A DNA stretch of 64,000 bases from Medicago truncatula (Eukaryota > Streptophyta > Magnoliopsida > Fabales > Fabaceae). Positions 22,206 through 35,577 of this stretch are shown piece by piece. The DNA is taken from NCBI RefSeq assembly GCF_003473485.1, contig NC_053048.1, positions 24,111,255 through 24,175,254 on the forward strand. Direction: 5' to 3'. Numbering within the stretch: the stretch's first letter is position 1; every line of letters begins with the position of its first letter. The notes below the pieces were generated by a model. That model had not been told where the DNA came from. It worked only from the letters and a program-made list of their open reading frames with translations, and made no database searches. A program made the position numbers and the translations under genes.

Positions 22206-23252
22206 TTGTTAGCAACTGATCGATCATGAGATAAGATGTTAAAAGAAGGAAATGACATAAATTAATAAATGTATTTAATTTTGTATAAAAAAGATAAATT
22301 ATGAATTAGTTTACAAAAATATAAAAAAGAGATGGAGGGAATACTAGCACATGAACATTATTATTAACCCCTAAAAAAAGCGATTATTACAAAGGAAAAG
22401 GTTAATTAATGTCCTAAGGACATTGTTTAAACATTCAAAAGCAATACTTCCTCCATCTCATATTAATTGTCTTATTTGAGCTTTACACGACGAGTAAAGA
22501 AATTATTAAAAATGTTGATTTCAATGATAAAATATGTCATTTATTGAAATATCATTTTTTTTGAAGGATTTATTGAAACATAATTATAGTTAGTGTAATA
22601 GTTATAAATGATCGAAATGCAATAAATAAATATATGTTAGTGAAAAAGAATAATAAATATTGTATTGATGTTGTAAAATGAACAACCAATTTAAAATAAA
22701 AAATAAAAATAAAAACACCTAATTCAAGACAGAGGATGTAACAATTTATATCCAAAATTATATAATTTTTTTCAAAAAAAATATTATATACTAATAACTT
22801 TTGCATATATTTAACTTCTAGTCTATTTTTTCCGAAAAAATTTGTAGTTTTTTTTTGTGATGGACGAGATCTAAACTTCAAAGTTTACATATTCTATGCA
22901 TTATCCATATCAACAGATAAATTACGAGGAAAAAAAAAAAACTTTAATCTATCTTGGATTAGTTGGTTCGAAAACTCTATAATTGTGAGCTGAGGTTACA
23001 TGTTGTAGTTTACTGCATGTCTACATCTATGGCCCACATAACCTTGAGTTGACACTGTCACATGGTCACATCTTGGTAGGATTCATAGCACGTGATTGCA
23101 TCTATATGTTGACTTTTAATTTGAATTTTCAATCATTATTATAAGGCTAAGCTAACCTTTTACCAAAATGATTAAAAAGAATCTTTGTTTGTTGGTTAGT
23201 TAAATAACTGTTTTGGTTTAGTCTCGTGATACATACGGCTATCATATACAAG
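22206..23252. other. GA2ox upstream region
   Basis: AT-rich 5' flank of the minus-strand GA2ox gene. A lone Stowaway-like end (CTTCCTCCATCTCATATTAA) lies at about 22447. No gene is seen. Confidence 0.4.
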
Positions 23253-23550
23253 TTGGCTTAATTGCACTTTTGGACCTTTATCTTTTTAAAAATTGTGGTT
23301 ATGGTCTCCTAACTAATTTAAATACAAAACAGTCCCATATGTTTTGATTTTTTGGCAGTTTTGGACCCCCAGTCATTAGTGAGATGCCATGTGTATTATT
23401 TAGGGGGCCACGTGGCACCTCACTAATGGACTGGGGATCCAAAACTGCCAAAAAATCAAAACATAGGGGACAGTTTTGTATTTAAATTAGTTAGGGGGCG
23501 ATAACCGCAACTTTTGAAAAGATAAAGGTCCAAAAATGCAATTAAGTCAA
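23253..23550. repeat. Foldback MITE, about 300 bp
   Basis: The arms are long and nearly perfect. TTGGCTTAATTGCACTTTTG starts the left arm, and the right arm closes with the reversed CAAAAATGCAATTAAGTCAA. Inside, AACTGCCAAAAAATCAAAAC mirrors GTTTTGATTTTTTGGCAGTT. The whole element can fold into one hairpin of more than 100 bp. Flanks read TACAAG and TGCAAG, a possible degenerate target duplication. Confidence 0.8.
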
Positions 23551-23608
23551 TGCAAGTTCCAGTTCCACAATATCGAGTTATGAAGAGAAGGTTTATTATG
23601 CCTTTTTT

Positions 23609-23609
23609 A

Positions 23610-23669
<60 letters not shown>

Positions 23670-23739
23670 TATTATTATTATTATTATTTTTATTATTATT
23701 ATCATTATTATTATTATCATAATTATTTTATTTATAAAT
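23609..23739. repeat. (ATT)n microsatellite
   Basis: About 130 bp of mostly uninterrupted ATT/TAT trinucleotides. The reading frame through it encodes only Ile/Tyr runs and is not a gene. Confidence 0.95.
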
Positions 23740-24282
23740 AAATGTTAGTAGTTGTTAGTAGTTGGTTACAAAAATGTGTGACAAATTTTGACTTTAAACA
23801 TGTTATTTAGGCAAAAAAATTCACTAAGACAACATATGCATTGTTCATGTTTTAATCAAATAGTTTTGTCAAAAAAAAAAATAATCTTTTAATCAAATAG
23901 TTAACGCAATTTAAATGTGTGATTAATTACATTTTGTAACTCATTAATAATTATAGAGTTTAATTTATATACACTGTTAGTGTATACAAGCTTTACACAT
24001 GCATCAAACAATGTATTATCATTTCAGTGAGTTTTTTTTTGTTGTTGAGGGAAATACCATTTAGTGAGTTAAAAATACAAGATTTATGATACTTCATTAA
24101 CTAACGTGACACGACATTATTGAATGTGTGTGTAAAACTCTTGTACACCGACAATGTATATAAATTAAATTCTAATTTATATTGAACATAATTAATCATA
24201 TATTTAATATGCATTAACCATATAATAAACAAAATTAATAATGTTTTAAATAAAAAATGAATAATATTATATCAAAACATCA

Positions 24283-24562
24283 GACTATCCACAACAGGGC
24301 ACCCTATATTGGATGCTTAAATGGGTCCTCCGTATCCACATCACCAATTTTACATTAATACTTAATAAACACTAATTTTCCATTTCAACAAAATTTATTC
24401 ATTTTACTAAGATTTATTAAATGAGACCAACAAAAAAAATGAAGAGAGAGAGGGTGCTTTTGTAGCCATCCTCCTCCATAAGCACCCATATGTTATACTC
24501 CACAATGGGGTGCCTATTTAATGTGGTGCTAAATAGGTGAAGCACCCACCATTGTGGATAGT
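24283..24562. repeat. MITE, about 280 bp
   Basis: The left end GACTATCCACAACAGGGCAC matches the reversed right end AACTATCCACAATGGTGGGT. Inner parts repeat AGCACCCA and GGGTGCC. Non-coding. Confidence 0.65.
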
Positions 24563-25145
24563 TTCATTGTGCTTAAATATACACGATATTTATTAACAAT
24601 TTGTTTAGAGGATGATATTCATTAACATTCTATTGAACATGCATAACTACAAGTGTTAACTATGTAACGTTTTTCTTTTTTGAAGAATAACTATGTAACA
24701 TGTATATTTGTGAATAGTGGCATTTACAAAATGTCAACAATAAAATATAAACATAACATAAAAATGACTAAAAAAGTATATACCTTATGTGTATGCCAAG
24801 AAGGATGCCGTTACAAGTAGAAGAACAACTTAAATGAACAATCTTTTTAAGTTGCTAATTGAAAATATAAGAAAGAATATGTACTATGGAAAGGTGAAGT
24901 AGTTGGTGATAATTTATAGGCAACAAAAGCATCAATTATTGTCAAAGATAGCAAGGACGGTTTTTGATGATTAGAAGCTTATGCTAAAGAAAAGACCACG
25001 CGGCTCATGGCGGCATCAGAGAAAATTAATACTGCATCTTTCAATAGAGAAAATTAATACTACATCTTTCAATAGTATATATGTCTTGTATTTTATTTTA
25101 TTTTACGCAAATTTCGTATCCTCTACATGTAACTGTGAAAACCAA

Positions 25146-25258
25146 TCTCTCGAGTCTTGCGAGATTCAAATGGACGACTAACTCTCTTTAAGAGTTTTTA
25201 ACGTTGAGTCTTGCGAAATTCAAATGGGTGACTAACTTTCTCTAAGAGTTTTAACGTT
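25146..25258. repeat. Tandem duplication of about 57 bp
   Basis: GAGTCTTGCGA(G/A)ATTCAAATGG and the following GACTAACT(C/T)TCT...AAGAGTTTT are repeated head to tail. Confidence 0.65.
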
Positions 25259-25626
25259 GCTGTATATATAAAGTTGAATTCGAACTTAGGATTTTAATTA
25301 AACTAAAAGAGATCTACATTATATCATCTAAGCGCTTTTGAGTATAGAAATCCATGTCATATCATCTAATCGTTCTTAAGTAGAGTATATGTCATTTAAA
25401 TTAACTTTATTTATTTCCTTCCCTTTCCATACATTAAAATTTCTTTTTGATATCAATAATTTTGATCCCGTAAAAAAAACAACAATGATTTTGATATTTC
25501 TTCCCCTAAAAAAATGATTTTGATATATTTCTTGAAACGCATCGAAAGCGTGTGTAACACGTAGTTATTTTATTCGAAGGTTAATAATAATAATAGAAAG
25601 ATCTTATAAATAAATAAATAAATAAA

Positions 25627-25629
<3 letters not shown>

Positions 25630-25694
<65 letters not shown>
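25630..25694. repeat. (AAT)n microsatellite
   Basis: An uninterrupted AAT run of about 65 bp, preceded by a short AAAT run. Confidence 0.95.
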
Positions 25695-25695
<1 letters not shown>

Positions 25696-27360
25696 GAAAG
25701 TGAAAGGAAGCATATCATATGCATTCAAAGTTAGATGGATTCAATGTTTGGTACAAACATATGATGTGTGATTAAACGAAATATGACTCATACATTAAAA
25801 TCATAAAGTTTTAGACTTTTTAGAAAATAATGTCACATTTGTCAATTCCTTTACCAATCATGAATTTCCTCTGATTTTTGATATAACGTGAACAGTATAT
25901 AGATGGATAAAGAGAGACTTGGAAGAATGAGAGCCATACTATGTGTTATAGTAATTAGAAATGATATTTGAATATCTATTTTGTGATAACCTTTGCTACA
26001 ACTTTCTTTCTCATATTCATATTATTTTTTATTTTATCTCTCTATTGTTTTGATTTTTGTGCAAATATCTATTCTTTCTTTACAAATTATGGTTGTCCCT
26101 ATAAGTTGTCAATTAAAGGTTGTTCAAATAACACTCCCATATAGTAATTGGTACATACAGTGCAACATTGAAATAAAATTAAGAAAGTTAAAAATAGTGC
26201 CCCTTATTTTTGAAGAAGCTAAATTAGTCCATCTAAATTGATATTGGAGAGAATCGAACATGAGTTCTCGAGGAGGAATACACTCCCAAGTCCAAACCCA
26301 ATACCACCAGACCAATAGTGCCCCTAAAATTAATTATTCTTGATCGAGCAAGTTTAGTCGATGTCCGACTGAATGTCCTCAACTATAACTTTATTTGTTT
26401 CAAAGATTAACGTTGAGATAAACTTTGTCCCTCAACTTTGAATTCTTTAAATTCTTCTGTAGAGTGTTAGATCCACTTGTATTTTTTGTGTTTTTGAGTT
26501 ACACTAAAAAATGCATAAAATAAAGATAAAAACAAAGTGTAAAGAGAAAAAAAAAATGCAAAATAAACTCATTTGAATGATTGGATGCATTAATTAAAGT
26601 GTATGAGCTGAATATTTATAGAAAAACAGGCAAACGACGTGGTCTATAGTGATGAGCCTCTCCTCGGCTAATTTTGTGGGTAATTTGTGATTTTCCCTCG
26701 TTCAGGGGAACATGGCACCTAAGGTTCATCTTTAAGTCTCCTCCATGACATGATTCGTGTACATAATTTTTGGTACGCAACTCCACTACAAACATGTTTC
26801 TTCTCTCATCCCTCTTTGCTGTTAGTGGCTCTACAATAAACATTAGTTTTGTACATCATTGTCTAATATAACTTAGTCTTGACACAATTTATGGCATTTA
26901 GGACCCAAGTACTCAACTTGTTCACTTGAGGAAGTATTATTCTCCCTCTCTCGACTGTCCTAACAACTACTTAACCTTCAATCAACTAGGGATTCTCATC
27001 GTCTAATGTTCAATCATCTATGTCCCAATATCAGCTAATATGATGTTTAATTTTAGGTATAAACAAATGTGCCCCTGCGTTGTACTATGTTTGATGTAGT
27101 TTTACATATAGAAAGTAAGCACTCAGTTTATTGTTCCACAAGGACTCATACAATATTAAAGCCTTTTAGCAACTAATAATATAGTTTTAAGCAATGTTCC
27201 GCAAATCAAGTGTTAACATTATGAGTTTACCGAGTTTACGTTTTTAGGTACCAAAATCGTGGTAACTCTGAGGTAAACTCAGTTTGGTAAACTCGGAAGG
27301 TTTGACAAGTTTGACCGAGTTAACACTCAGACGAGTTTACATCTAAAAATAAAAAATAAA
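25695..27360. other. AT-rich intergenic DNA
   Basis: No supported gene. The minus strand at 26616-26843 is open for 75 codons but has no family motif. GAGAATCGAACATGAGTTCTC at 26251 is a small palindrome-like site often seen in repeated DNA. Confidence 0.4.
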
Positions 27361-27597
27361 AATTGGCCCCTTTTTTTGGGTCCATTTCTTTCAAAATCCA
27401 ATTCCTTTTCTACAAACCCAAAACGGAAATATTTACTGAATAGTTACCTTTACGGTAACACGTTCCTAAAAATCCAAAAAAATTGGCCCTTTTTTTGGGC
27501 CCATTTCTTTCAAAATCCAATTCATTTTCTACACACCCAAAACGGAAATGTATACTGAATAGTTACCTTTACAGTAACACGTTCCTAAAATGAAACA
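27361..27597. repeat. Tandem duplication, two units of about 118 bp
   Basis: Each unit runs from TTGGCCC(C)TTTTTTTGGG through CAAAATCCAATTC and AAAACGGAAAT to AACACGTTCCTAAAA. The units differ at about ten positions. Confidence 0.85.
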
Positions 27598-29688
27598 ATT
27601 CTTTTTCTTTCTTCTCTGAGTTCTCAAACCATGAACAGGGGAGCACATACCAGTTAGGGTTGCGATTCCGACGGTGGAAATTCAGATTTCAACGTCGGTG
27701 ATTGCGACACCAGTTAGGGTTGCGGTGGTGATGTTTGTTGACCTTTTGAAGAAATTAACTTGTTTATTTTTTAGATAGTCTTATTAACAACTTTAGGAAC
27801 TTGTGAAACTTGCTTTTTTGGATGGTTTTATGGATGGAAGACTTATGAAACTATGATTTTGTGAATATTGTATTTTGATGCTAAGTTGAGCATAACATTT
27901 TATTATGATAGTTTGGTATAATTTGCCTTTGCAATTAAGTCATAATTTGCACTATTGACTTATTTACAATATTTTATTAGCTTATATATGTCTTGCATAT
28001 AATAAATTTTATATAATTTTAATTTTAGGTAAAACAAGTTGAAGTAAACTCTCGAGTTGCAAAACCTTGATTTTAAATATATAAAGTGGGTTTATTGTAT
28101 ATGAAATGATCCAAGCATTAAACACGAAACAGTATTAGATAGATAATATTGTTTGGGTTAGATTTTGTTAACTATTCTTCTAAGGGATTTCTTTGAACTT
28201 ATATGTAGTGTTTCAGTTATATATTCACCTATAACTCGCCATGCATCTCCATGTTTGACAGAAAACTGGATATAATCTATATGATAACATTAAGTTCCGA
28301 TAGCGGGCTGCAATCGTAAATCTAGTCTGATGTCTCACGACTAACATCTATACATGAATCTATTCCATGCTCCTTAGATAAAAAGTCCATGTCTAGCACT
28401 TTCTAAATTAGATAATCAACTTCAAAGTTTAATGTCGAAAAATCAATAAGTACAAGAATAAACTTATCGATAGAATAAACTTATAGATATAATTGAATAT
28501 GCCTCAATTTCGAGAGAGGATAATATGAACATTTATATCTACCATCAAACATGCCCACTTGTACACAAATTACATTTTATCTCTCTAAAATTAGAAATCC
28601 TCAAACAAACGCTTAAATTACGTACATTTTTATATTTATTTTAATATCTAAGATGAGCTTGGAACAAGTTGTTTCTTCTAGTTTTTGTTTAAAAAGAATC
28701 AGATTATTGAAACGCTATAGTTTTGGACTTTTTACATTTTTATTTAATAAAAAAATATCTAAAAATATCTTCCAAGTTCATGTGAAGATGTTGTAAGGTG
28801 GAGATAGCTAAACGCCGACCGATACAAGGTTGGGATCGGATTATATTTTACATCCATGTTGATACGTGGGGACGCGTGTGGGGATACACAAACCCATCAT
28901 ATTGGGGTTGAAAAAGTCAAAATGTGTCCCCAGCCGGCCTGTTGCCATGTCTATCCTCAAATGTGTTATTTTGATCTCAAATTTATTGTTTTCTTGATCA
29001 ATTTACTTCTTAAAATTACAAACAAAAGCAACACTTAAAAATGCATTTACAATTTTAATACATTAAAAAACCATAATGTCAATGTATCACATTTTTAAGG
29101 ATCAAAATGATTATTAGTGATCAACTAAAAACATTTAATTGTACATGACACCAGAAAGAAAATTAAAATAAAAACATGAAGATATAAGTATAGTAGTTTA
29201 TGTCGGCACATAAACGTGGCTCTATTGAGGGTCACATGCACTTTAAATTTTCCAATTGGTCAAGAATATGAGAATGAGGCATGGACATGTGCATTGCTTA
29301 CACTAGAATGGAGACACAACGATGGGTCAGCCATTAATTAGCATTTAATACAAAAAGGGCATGTCCAACCAACAATTGGCCTAATTAATTCAAAAAGGTC
29401 TCCAACAACATTACAAATATCTATTCAAAGATGAGTTGCATATTGGCCTCAAATGATAACAATTGTACCCTTTTTTTCTCATCTAATTTTAGCATTGAAT
29501 ACAATTTTGATGTAACATCATTTTTAATAATCTATATTAAATATAAAAAAAACAACTCCTTTAAACTCTTTTGGGTTGGATTTTTTTTTTAAATACCCTC
29601 AATTTTGAATACAAATAACATATGCAACAAATAAATAAGAATAATATTAAATATTAAAAAAATGTAAAAAATACGATATAATTTTTTT
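27598..29688. other. AT-rich intergenic DNA
   Basis: A GTTAGGGTTGCGAT-type short repeat occurs at 27653-27730 (ACACCAGTTAGGGTTGCG). Otherwise no gene or structured RNA is recognised. Confidence 0.4.
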
Positions 29689-29887
29689 TTTCCTTTTATC
29701 ATTTAAAAAGTGTAACAAACTAGATGAATATATGTATACTTACCTTTTCATTATCTCAATTATTCCCTTAAACAAATTTTTCTATAATAAAGATTGTTGG
29801 TTTCATTAAATAAAATTAGATTATATTTTTTTGTCATATTATTGGTGTCATTGAAATAATTAATCATGATTAATTTGGTTTGTTATA
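29689..29887 (-). repeat. Dispersed repeat copy 3
   Basis: Read on the minus strand it matches 921-1197: TTATAACAAA, AATGACACCAA, TTTAAGGGAATAATTGAGAT and TTCATCTAGTTTGTTACAC in the same order. Its end touches the gag remnant at 29.87 kb. Confidence 0.6.
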
Positions 29888-30801
29888 ACATGAAAGCAAC
29901 AAACATATAATCAGCATCTTGGTTTCTTTGAACCAATATTTGGACTCTCTCTTGCACCCTTGACACTTGTAGTTCGACCACAGGTTGTTGCAATGGGTTT
30001 GCAGGAACCCCATTATTAGGTCTATCAACATACCCCTCGACATGCCTTGGGTTTTGGTTTTGAGGCATTGACGTATTACGCGCATGAGGAGCGCCAAAGA
30101 AATCAGCGATTCATCCCATTTGATCAGACAATGTTAGGTAACTATTATGAGTTTCCTGAATCAATGGATTAAAAACTGTACCAATTTGCTGAGTCAACAT
30201 ATTGACCATTTCATGGTTACAATCTTCTATTTGGTGCCTCAAGGCCATTAATGAATCGTTGGTTAATGATTGTTGAGGACTTGAACTAGGAACACTCGCC
30301 CATGATAATAGAATTAAGGGCGTATTACATCCAAATTCTCTGAGTAAGTGGATGGATTAGTATGATGGCATGCCATAAAGGATGGAGGCATGCCATATCG
30401 ATAATTTGTGATTTAATGGATCAAAGGCCCATAAGCTTTCATGTAATTGAGCACCAAAACTTGCGTTAGATTGGGCAGCCGCAACAACGATCGAGGCCGA
30501 AGTGGGCATGGTCGATGATATATGGGCAGGAATTGTTCCTCCCGTCGTTTCGTCATAACCTGCGCCTACAGTTGGCGTCACTTGTGGACTTTGTAGTGAA
30601 GTCGCATCAAACGTTGTATCTGCCATTGATGTCATTGTTTGGCTTGATGGCGAATCGTTATTGCGTGGAGGACGTACCATTTCTGGAAGTTGCTTCTTAG
30701 TTCTTAAGAACATTCACAACAAGAATCACAAGTTTTGACAGTAAAAACTTTCAAGAAAAATTTAAACAAAAGCATAAACAGTCCCACTAGGCGTGCCAAT
30801 T
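29870..30801 (-). mobile_element. LTR retroelement gag-region remnant
   Basis: The minus strand has an ORF of 118 codons (30713-30357) that is Ser/Thr/Pro-rich and a further open stretch at 30097-29870 with a Gln/Arg/Val-rich coiled stretch (VVELQVSRVQERVQILV), both in the style of the poorly conserved N-terminus of Ty3/gypsy gag proteins. A primer-binding-like sequence (minus: TTGGCACGCCTAGTGGGAC) lies directly between this and the LTR at 30802-31500. The capsid, pol and second LTR are missing, so it is truncated. Confidence 0.6.
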
Positions 30802-31500
30802 TGTTTACCTTGGGTTTTGGTAAACAATCGCTGGTTTAAAAATAGTTACTTGCAAGATCAACCAGTAAATCTCGGGGCATATTGTTTTGTTATTTTCCAG
30901 AAAGTGATGAATGTTCTTGATATTGTTATACAAGATTATGAATATAACCATCGAATCCGACAAAAGTCGTATTTGTCGAGATTATCTTTAAGGGATTAAC
31001 GTAAATTGCTTTGAACAGAACAAGTAAATTGCAAGGAATTTAAAGGAATAAACTTAAATTGCATAAATTGAATGTAAATTGGTACACATATTCATACATC
31101 GTGACTTATTACTCGTTTCTCTCTGAATGCAGATAGTTTGAGTGTACGTTTTCTGTATGATTGAATTGTGACCCTTTTTGGTATGAAAAACTACTAACTA
31201 TACTAGGTAACTAACTACAAAGAAACGTTCGAACGTAACTGCTAATAACTACTAAAGACACATTTGAATTGAATTTCAAATGATATTTTTCGACAGTAAC
31301 TGCTGCTTAGCTCCTTTGTCTGGCACCAACTTCTCTTCGACTCCTACTTGCCTGTCGAACCCTCACCATAGAACAACAAATCTCTTTTAAGTCCATAAAT
31401 TCGACCAACCTGGTGAATCGAACTCTTTAAAACTCTTCGAAACTTAAGTCAAACTTCATTGACTGTATTTATTATAGCCTGTCGAAAATATAGGCTAACA
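30802..31500 (-). repeat. 5' LTR (699 bp) of the minus-strand retroelement
   Basis: On the + strand it runs from TGTTTACC to GGCTAACA, i.e. TGTTAGCC...GGTAAACA on the coding strand, with the canonical TG/CA termini. It is immediately followed (minus direction) by a tRNA primer-binding-like site. No second copy is in the window. Confidence 0.65.
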
Positions 31501-31515
31501 ACAAGTATACATAGC

Positions 31516-34500
31516 TGTTATACTCTGTTTTTGGACCTAAAAATACTGGGCCCAATTTCATTTCAAACTTTGTCAATTATCAAATTTCAACTGCACGGTT
31601 CAAATTGTCTCTGCCTCGCAGTATTTTCAATCACAATTTTACCTATGTTTTTCTTGCATAAAACCTTTCAAAATGTCTTTACTTGTCTTGTAAGTCATTC
31701 AAAAGTGTCTCTGAATCATTACATTGCTTTTTCTACAGTTTATTTCAAAATTTGCAAAAAAGTCATACAGAAGGGTATTTTGGTCATTTCCTGCAGTGGG
31801 ACCCATTTTCATCCTTGTGACTGTCTCTGAGTCTTTTCGGATTGTTTTTTAACATTTCATCAGTAAACCTTATCAAATTCATTTCAAACTTGCATCCGAG
31901 TCAGTGTCAAGTCAATTTGATTCTGTTTAGGTCATTTTTAGCCCTAGGGGCATTTTGGTCATTTCACACAAAATTTTGGCATAGAGAGGTTACTTTGAAG
32001 TACCTCATTTAGGCCATTGGTTCGTTTTAGTCCGTTTTGTCAATTTTATTTTAGTTTCACTTTACGTTTTGTCAGGTTACCAATTTTATTCCAATTTTAT
32101 TTTTTTTATTATTTTACATTTTGGTCCCCAAAGAGGTCCAAAATTGCATTCCAGTCCAATTTTCTTTCCAATTTACATTTCAGTCCTTTTTGGTTAATTA
32201 CAGTTTAGTCCTTAAAGTTCTTATTTTTGCAGAAAGGTCCAAGTTTCTTTTTTTTGTCCAAGGCCGTGCCATTTTTTTTTCAGGTCCAGGTGTCACTTTC
32301 TCATTTGTTCAGAAGCACACATGTCAAGCTATAAAAGGTGTACAGTGCCACGCAAAGCCATAACCACACGCCAACTCAACAAACACTTTCCAACTTTCTC
32401 TTTCTACTCTCAAAGATCAAAGCTCAAAAAAATTCCAGAAACAACAAAGAACACCAAGAACGTTCAACCCTAACCGTTTCCAAATTCCACCAGAACCATT
32501 ACAAATCAACAAAAAGAATCACAAATCAGTGCAGAATCAACAAGATTTCTCACAATTCTCAGAGATTCTGCATCGAATCTTCATCACCGAATTGATTTCC
32601 TTCGCAATTCAAAGTGAGAATTCGCCATTGACGAACTCCAGCACCGATCACGAAGGATTTGAGAGTTTGAGAAGAAGAAGAAAAGAAGCAGAATCTGGAC
32701 CGGTGAGGAAGAAGACGGAACAGCGCCAATCTATTTTCGGTTTAAAGCAAGAGATCAACGTGCAGTACCAGAGATTCAAGTATCTCAAAGATCTCCAGTT
32801 CGAAACCTCCAACTAAACCAGAGGTAAACACGCAACTTTCACCTTTCTTTCTCACAAAAAAAGCATCAACGCAAGCAAATCGTTACAGATCAAGAAAGAT
32901 AAAAAAAGATTTGAGCCAAGAAGGTTTCAAATCTAAAAAGATTTTCAAAACCGTAACACAAAACTCTAGATCTACAACGATTCAGATCTTGCATGCAAAA
33001 TCTAATGCCATATTCTTGCTTAGAACGAAAAAGGATGTTTTAATCTGCAAAAAAATTTGAAAACGGAGAGTTTCTTATCTCCGGCGCGGCGGCGCCGCCC
33101 TGTTGGGCCGGCGGACCACCACACCAGGGCGGTGAAGCTCACCGGAGAAGATGACCGGAAGAGAGGAGAGAGGTGAGAGCCTCTCTCACTAGGTTTAGGT
33201 TAGAGAGAGAGAGGAGAAGGAAGAATGAGCTGGACCGGTCCCCTAACCCTTTTATAACCAGCTGAACCGGACCGGTCCAGCTCTGGTTCACTTTCCCTCA
33301 ATCTAGACCGTTGGATCTAGGGTTCCATCTCCTGGATCAATCCAACGGTCCCTGCGCTTTCCTGTGTTTTGAATATGGGCTTTGGGTTTGGGCTTAGGTT
33401 TCTTTCACGTTTTTGCTTATTTTCCTGCTATTTGCACCATATTTCTTTGCTGTTTGAACCCCTGCATGCTTAAAATTTTCTCTAAAAAATCTCCAAAAAT
33501 TATCACATGTTTCTTGATGTATTTTCATGACTTTTTTGCATTTCTCAATGGTTTTAAAATGATAAAAAAGGGCATGTGATATTTTTTTGGTTAATTAGTG
33601 TGTTTAGACATAAACTTGTGCATTTTTTAGTAGCATATCCCTCATGAATTGTTGACATGTGATTTGAACTTTTGGAATGCAATCTTGTGATAAATTTGTT
33701 GCTGATTATATGTTTGATTTGCTGCTTGTATGTCTCAATTTCATCTCCCCTCTTGGCTTGCGATTAGTATGCATTTTTGCTAGTAAATAAAGTGCCACAA
33801 TATTTTGAAAGTGTGCTATAAACTTTAGCATCAAATATGTTCCATTTTTTCACATTATGGCACAAAACAAGACTTCTAAAAAATGCCATGATGAAGGGAT
33901 TATGGGTCATATCTATGCTAGAGCCTTATGACCATTCTCATGCACATTTTGTCACTTTACTAGTTTCTTTTATGTCTTTCCTCTTAATAATTTTTTGTGC
34001 ACTCCTTTTATTCTATGCTTTATTTTACTAACTATTTCATCTCATGTGCCATACATTTCATAGCATTTCACTACCTCCTCCACTTTCTTTAGCCTAGCAT
34101 TTATTTTTGCAAGTTTTAATTCATTTAGTGGTGTAATTTGTTATCATTGGTTTGTAGCTTGGCAAAGGGGCCATAGAATGTATTTAGGCAATTTTTGTAA
34201 TATGGACTATGGACACTATGACGCACCGGCACGCACACACTCACCCTAGATGTATGCCTAGGATTGTATGGTTAGATGAATGCTTAGGTTTAAACACTTA
34301 GAGAAAATCCAACTCTTTCCAAAACATGCAAATAACCTCACTTAAAAAACCTTTTTTTAAAAAAATAAAATAGGAGTCAAAACTCCTTATTTCCCTTTTA
34401 TTTTCTTAAGTAAAATTTCTAACAAATCTTAACTATACTTGGACTTCATTTTGAAAAAGCTAATTCCACCTCACTTTTTTTCCAAATCTCATGCCCTTGA

Positions 34501-34936
34501 GGCCTCTCATCTCTATTCTTCAAAATATCTTTTCAAACTTAAAATCAACCAACAAAAACAAAAACCATTTTTTGAGAATGAACTACGAACGGTTTTGATC
34601 CCTTAAAAGGGTACGTAGGCAATGAGTCAAAACTCCTCCAAGCCGAAATAAAATCAAATTCTACTTCTTCTCACCCCCATTCTTCACTAATCACACCTTC
34701 TTTTCTACAAGTAGACAATAAAAATAAAGCGTAGAAATCAACTTAGGAGAACGGCTCTTATGGAATACCATAATCGTTCCGGGTGCCTAACACCTTCCCG
34801 TAGCGAAAATGACCCCCGAATCTAGAACTTTTTAAGGGTTTTTCTCCTTTTACCCTTCCCAAGAAAAAAGAGAGATATCAACGGTCAAAAGGTTCAAGTC
34901 CAATTAATGGCTTGGCACCCAAAAACCATGATAACA
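31516..34936 (+). mobile_element. Solo LTR (3.42 kb), Ogre/Tat-like
   Basis: The element begins TGTTATAC and ends GATAACA, and is flanked on both sides by the 5-bp direct repeat ATAGC (31511-31515 and 34937-34941), which is proof of a single LTR unit. No gag, pol or primer-binding site lies inside or beside it in this orientation. The interior has a TATAAAAGG box at 32330-32338 followed by a CT/CA-rich leader. The 3' part includes GGTGCCTAACACCTTCCCG and related blocks seen in large legume Ogre LTRs (family assignment from memory). It arose by recombination between two LTRs. Confidence 0.85.
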
Positions 34937-34941
34937 ATAGC

Positions 34942-35577
34942 AGTTAACTCTCTTTATGTAATTTCTTAAAAAAAAAAAAAAAACTCTCATTATTTGATAA
35001 AACTGATATATATGTCGTTCTTACATTGTGTGAATATTCGCTCGCCAAATATGAGTGAATATTAAGTTATTTATAAATATTTTTTAAATATCATCGAGTA
35101 AAATAATTTTTTTATACACAAATATGCATTATTATAAAATGATTTTTTTTCTTCCTTGAACAATGTAATACGACAATTGTATAATTTTACTAATTTAATA
35201 ATGTGTACAGATTTTTGTGAGTCCGGGTAGTTAAAATATGTTTATTTTATTCTATGTGTTAATAATTTTATTAAATGCAGTTAATTTCACTCGCCTGTGC
35301 ATCTATATTAATTTACGGGTATTTAAAATATGATTTATTCTATTCTATTCGTGTGTATTCATTAAGATATTCATTCCTTGATAAAAAAATCAAGATTTTC
35401 GTTCCTTATCAGTTTGTGGTAAATTTTGTCTGTGAATACCATGCATAGAGAACTTTAGTCATTCTTAGTTATGTGTATAACCCAGACAATGCCGGGTAAA
35501 TACACTAGTTAAAGAATAAAGATCTAATTTGATCCTTTGCAATATTCTTACGCTCCATTTGATTATTGGACGAAGAG
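34942..35577. other. AT-rich spacer with a degenerate Helitron-like 3' end
   Basis: CCCAGACAATGCCGGG followed by TAAATACACTAG/T at 35481-35509 resembles a decayed Helitron terminus (imperfect hairpin, then CTAG before T). Nothing else was recognised. Confidence 0.35.

Noticed and set aside
23550-23741. 63-codon ORF of Ile and Tyr
   Set aside because: It is the translation of an (ATT)n microsatellite.
26616-26843. 75-codon minus ORF in the intergenic region
   Set aside because: No recognisable motif, promoter or splice pattern; left as non-coding.
30515-30999. Plus-strand ORFs at 30515-30700 and 30793-30999
   Set aside because: The first is opposite the gag-like minus ORF and the second is inside the LTR; neither has coding signals.
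32017-32816. Several overlapping + strand ORFs of 60-95 codons
   Set aside because: They lie inside the solo LTR, have no family motif and reflect local composition.
34200-34940. Possible structured RNA or tRNA-like segment in the GC-richer part
   Set aside because: The sequence is the 3' part of a large LTR; no cloverleaf or intact tRNA consensus was found.
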